Source: an uncultured Gammaproteobacteria bacterium
GTDB lineage: Bacteria > Pseudomonadota > Gammaproteobacteria > SZUA-140
Direction of reading: 5' to 3'
DNA: 5,574 nt
NCBI GenBank assembly: GCA_945787585.1
Contig: CALZIG010000137.1
Location: 1 to 5,574, forward strand
Position 1 is the first letter of the stretch; each line of letters opens with the position of its first letter. The notes beneath the pieces are model-generated. The model did no database searches and was not told the origin of the DNA. It saw nothing but the letters and a program-made list of their open reading frames with translations. The translations under genes and the position numbers were made by a program. Below, in pieces: positions 5,165 through 5,574 of this stretch.

Positions 5165-5574
5165 TTGCGTGTTACTGTCAGGTCAAGAAAGTGGGTTGCG
5201 CAGGAGATACAGGGGTCGTAGTTGCGGATCACCTGTTCGGCATGTTGGCGTAGTGTTGTTTCATCATTATCTAATCCCAGGGCTTCAAGCGATAAATGGA
5301 GGTCTGCTTCGATACGCGCCTGGTTCTGGCTGGTGGGGGGCACCAGCCGTGCAGCGGTGATGATGCCTTCGTCATCGATCTCGTAGCGATGCCAAAGCGT
5401 ACCGCGTGGTGCCTCGGTACAGCCGTAGGCGGTACCTGCCTTTGGCGTCACTTCCACTGCCGCAGCGGTGGGTCGTTGGTAATTTTCGAGCAGCCGCACG
5501 GCTTCAAGTAACGCGTAATAAATTTCGGCCGCACGTGCGATGATGTTGTGATAGGGGTTGTCGCTGGGGAAGGC
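5161..5574 (-). CDS. [NiFe]-hydrogenase large subunit, C-terminal part, group 3b-like (runs off right edge)
   Basis: The large subunit holds the NiFe active site that oxidises or forms hydrogen. About 137 residues are present, from DNPYHNIIARAAE through GTAYGCTEAPRGTLWHRYEI and VPPTSQNQARIEADL to the C-terminal Ni-binding motif DPCISCATH. Nine residues (FLDLTVTRN) follow the His and form the tail cut by the next gene's product. The VPPTSQNQ wording and the DPCISCATH ending fit cytosolic group 3 enzymes, most like group 3b (NADP-linked, once called sulfhydrogenase), rather than the bidirectional HoxH, where this stretch usually reads differently. The first Cys pair and the other subunits lie outside the window. 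The subgroup is my reading of short motifs and could be wrong; that it is a [NiFe] large subunit is near certain. Confidence 0.93.
   Translation of the reverse strand, partial: AFPSDNPYHNIIARAAEIYYALLEAVRLLENYQRPTAAAVEVTPKAGTAYGCTEAPRGTLWHRYEIDDEGIITAARLVPPTSQNQARIEADLHLSLEALGLDNDETTLRQHAEQVIRNYDPCISCATHFLDLTVTRN

Overview
The window looks like chromosomal DNA of a gammaproteobacterium. The C-terminal half of DksA follows the Escherichia coli protein almost residue for residue, and the acetyl-CoA synthetase and the cytosolic [NiFe]-hydrogenase also fit. A group 3b-like hydrogenase, a very long Lys-rich DksA and a rhodanese gene would suit a sulfur- or hydrogen-metabolising lineage such as the purple-sulfur or sulfur-oxidising gammaproteobacteria. 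That last step is inference, not proof.

Layout. 1-442 (minus) is the N-terminal part of acs, running off the left edge. A 206-base gap follows, holding the dksA terminator and an inverted repeat. 649-1440 (minus) is dksA with an extra N-terminal tail of about 120 residues rich in Lys, Ala, Thr and Val, driven by a good sigma-70 promoter at 1482-1510. Divergent from it, 1706-2869 (plus) is a class I/II PLP aminotransferase with a likely terminator at 2991-3015. 3151-3660 (plus) is a small outer-membrane lipoprotein with a PEGA-like region. A perfect 11-bp inverted repeat at 3715-3756 separates it from a convergent single-domain rhodanese (3792-4124, minus). The rhodanese is divergent from a MarR-family regulator (4213-4668, plus), and the gap between them carries two 14-bp near-palindromes that look like operators. 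At the right, 4706-5164 (minus) is a hydrogenase maturation endopeptidase whose start overlaps the stop of the upstream [NiFe]-hydrogenase large subunit (5161-5574, minus, running off the right edge).

How the parts relate. The hydrogenase large subunit ends in the Ni-binding DPCxxCxxH motif followed by a nine-residue tail, and the next gene is the peptidase that would remove that tail. The MarR and rhodanese genes look like one regulatory unit in which MarR controls both itself and the rhodanese. The block from about 2.9 to 4.7 kb is visibly richer in A+T than the genes on either side, which suggests an inserted or fast-evolving segment. The points most worth checking are the histone-H1-like tail on DksA, the twin-operator MarR/rhodanese divergon, and the compact inverted repeat whose ends match integron attC core sites.
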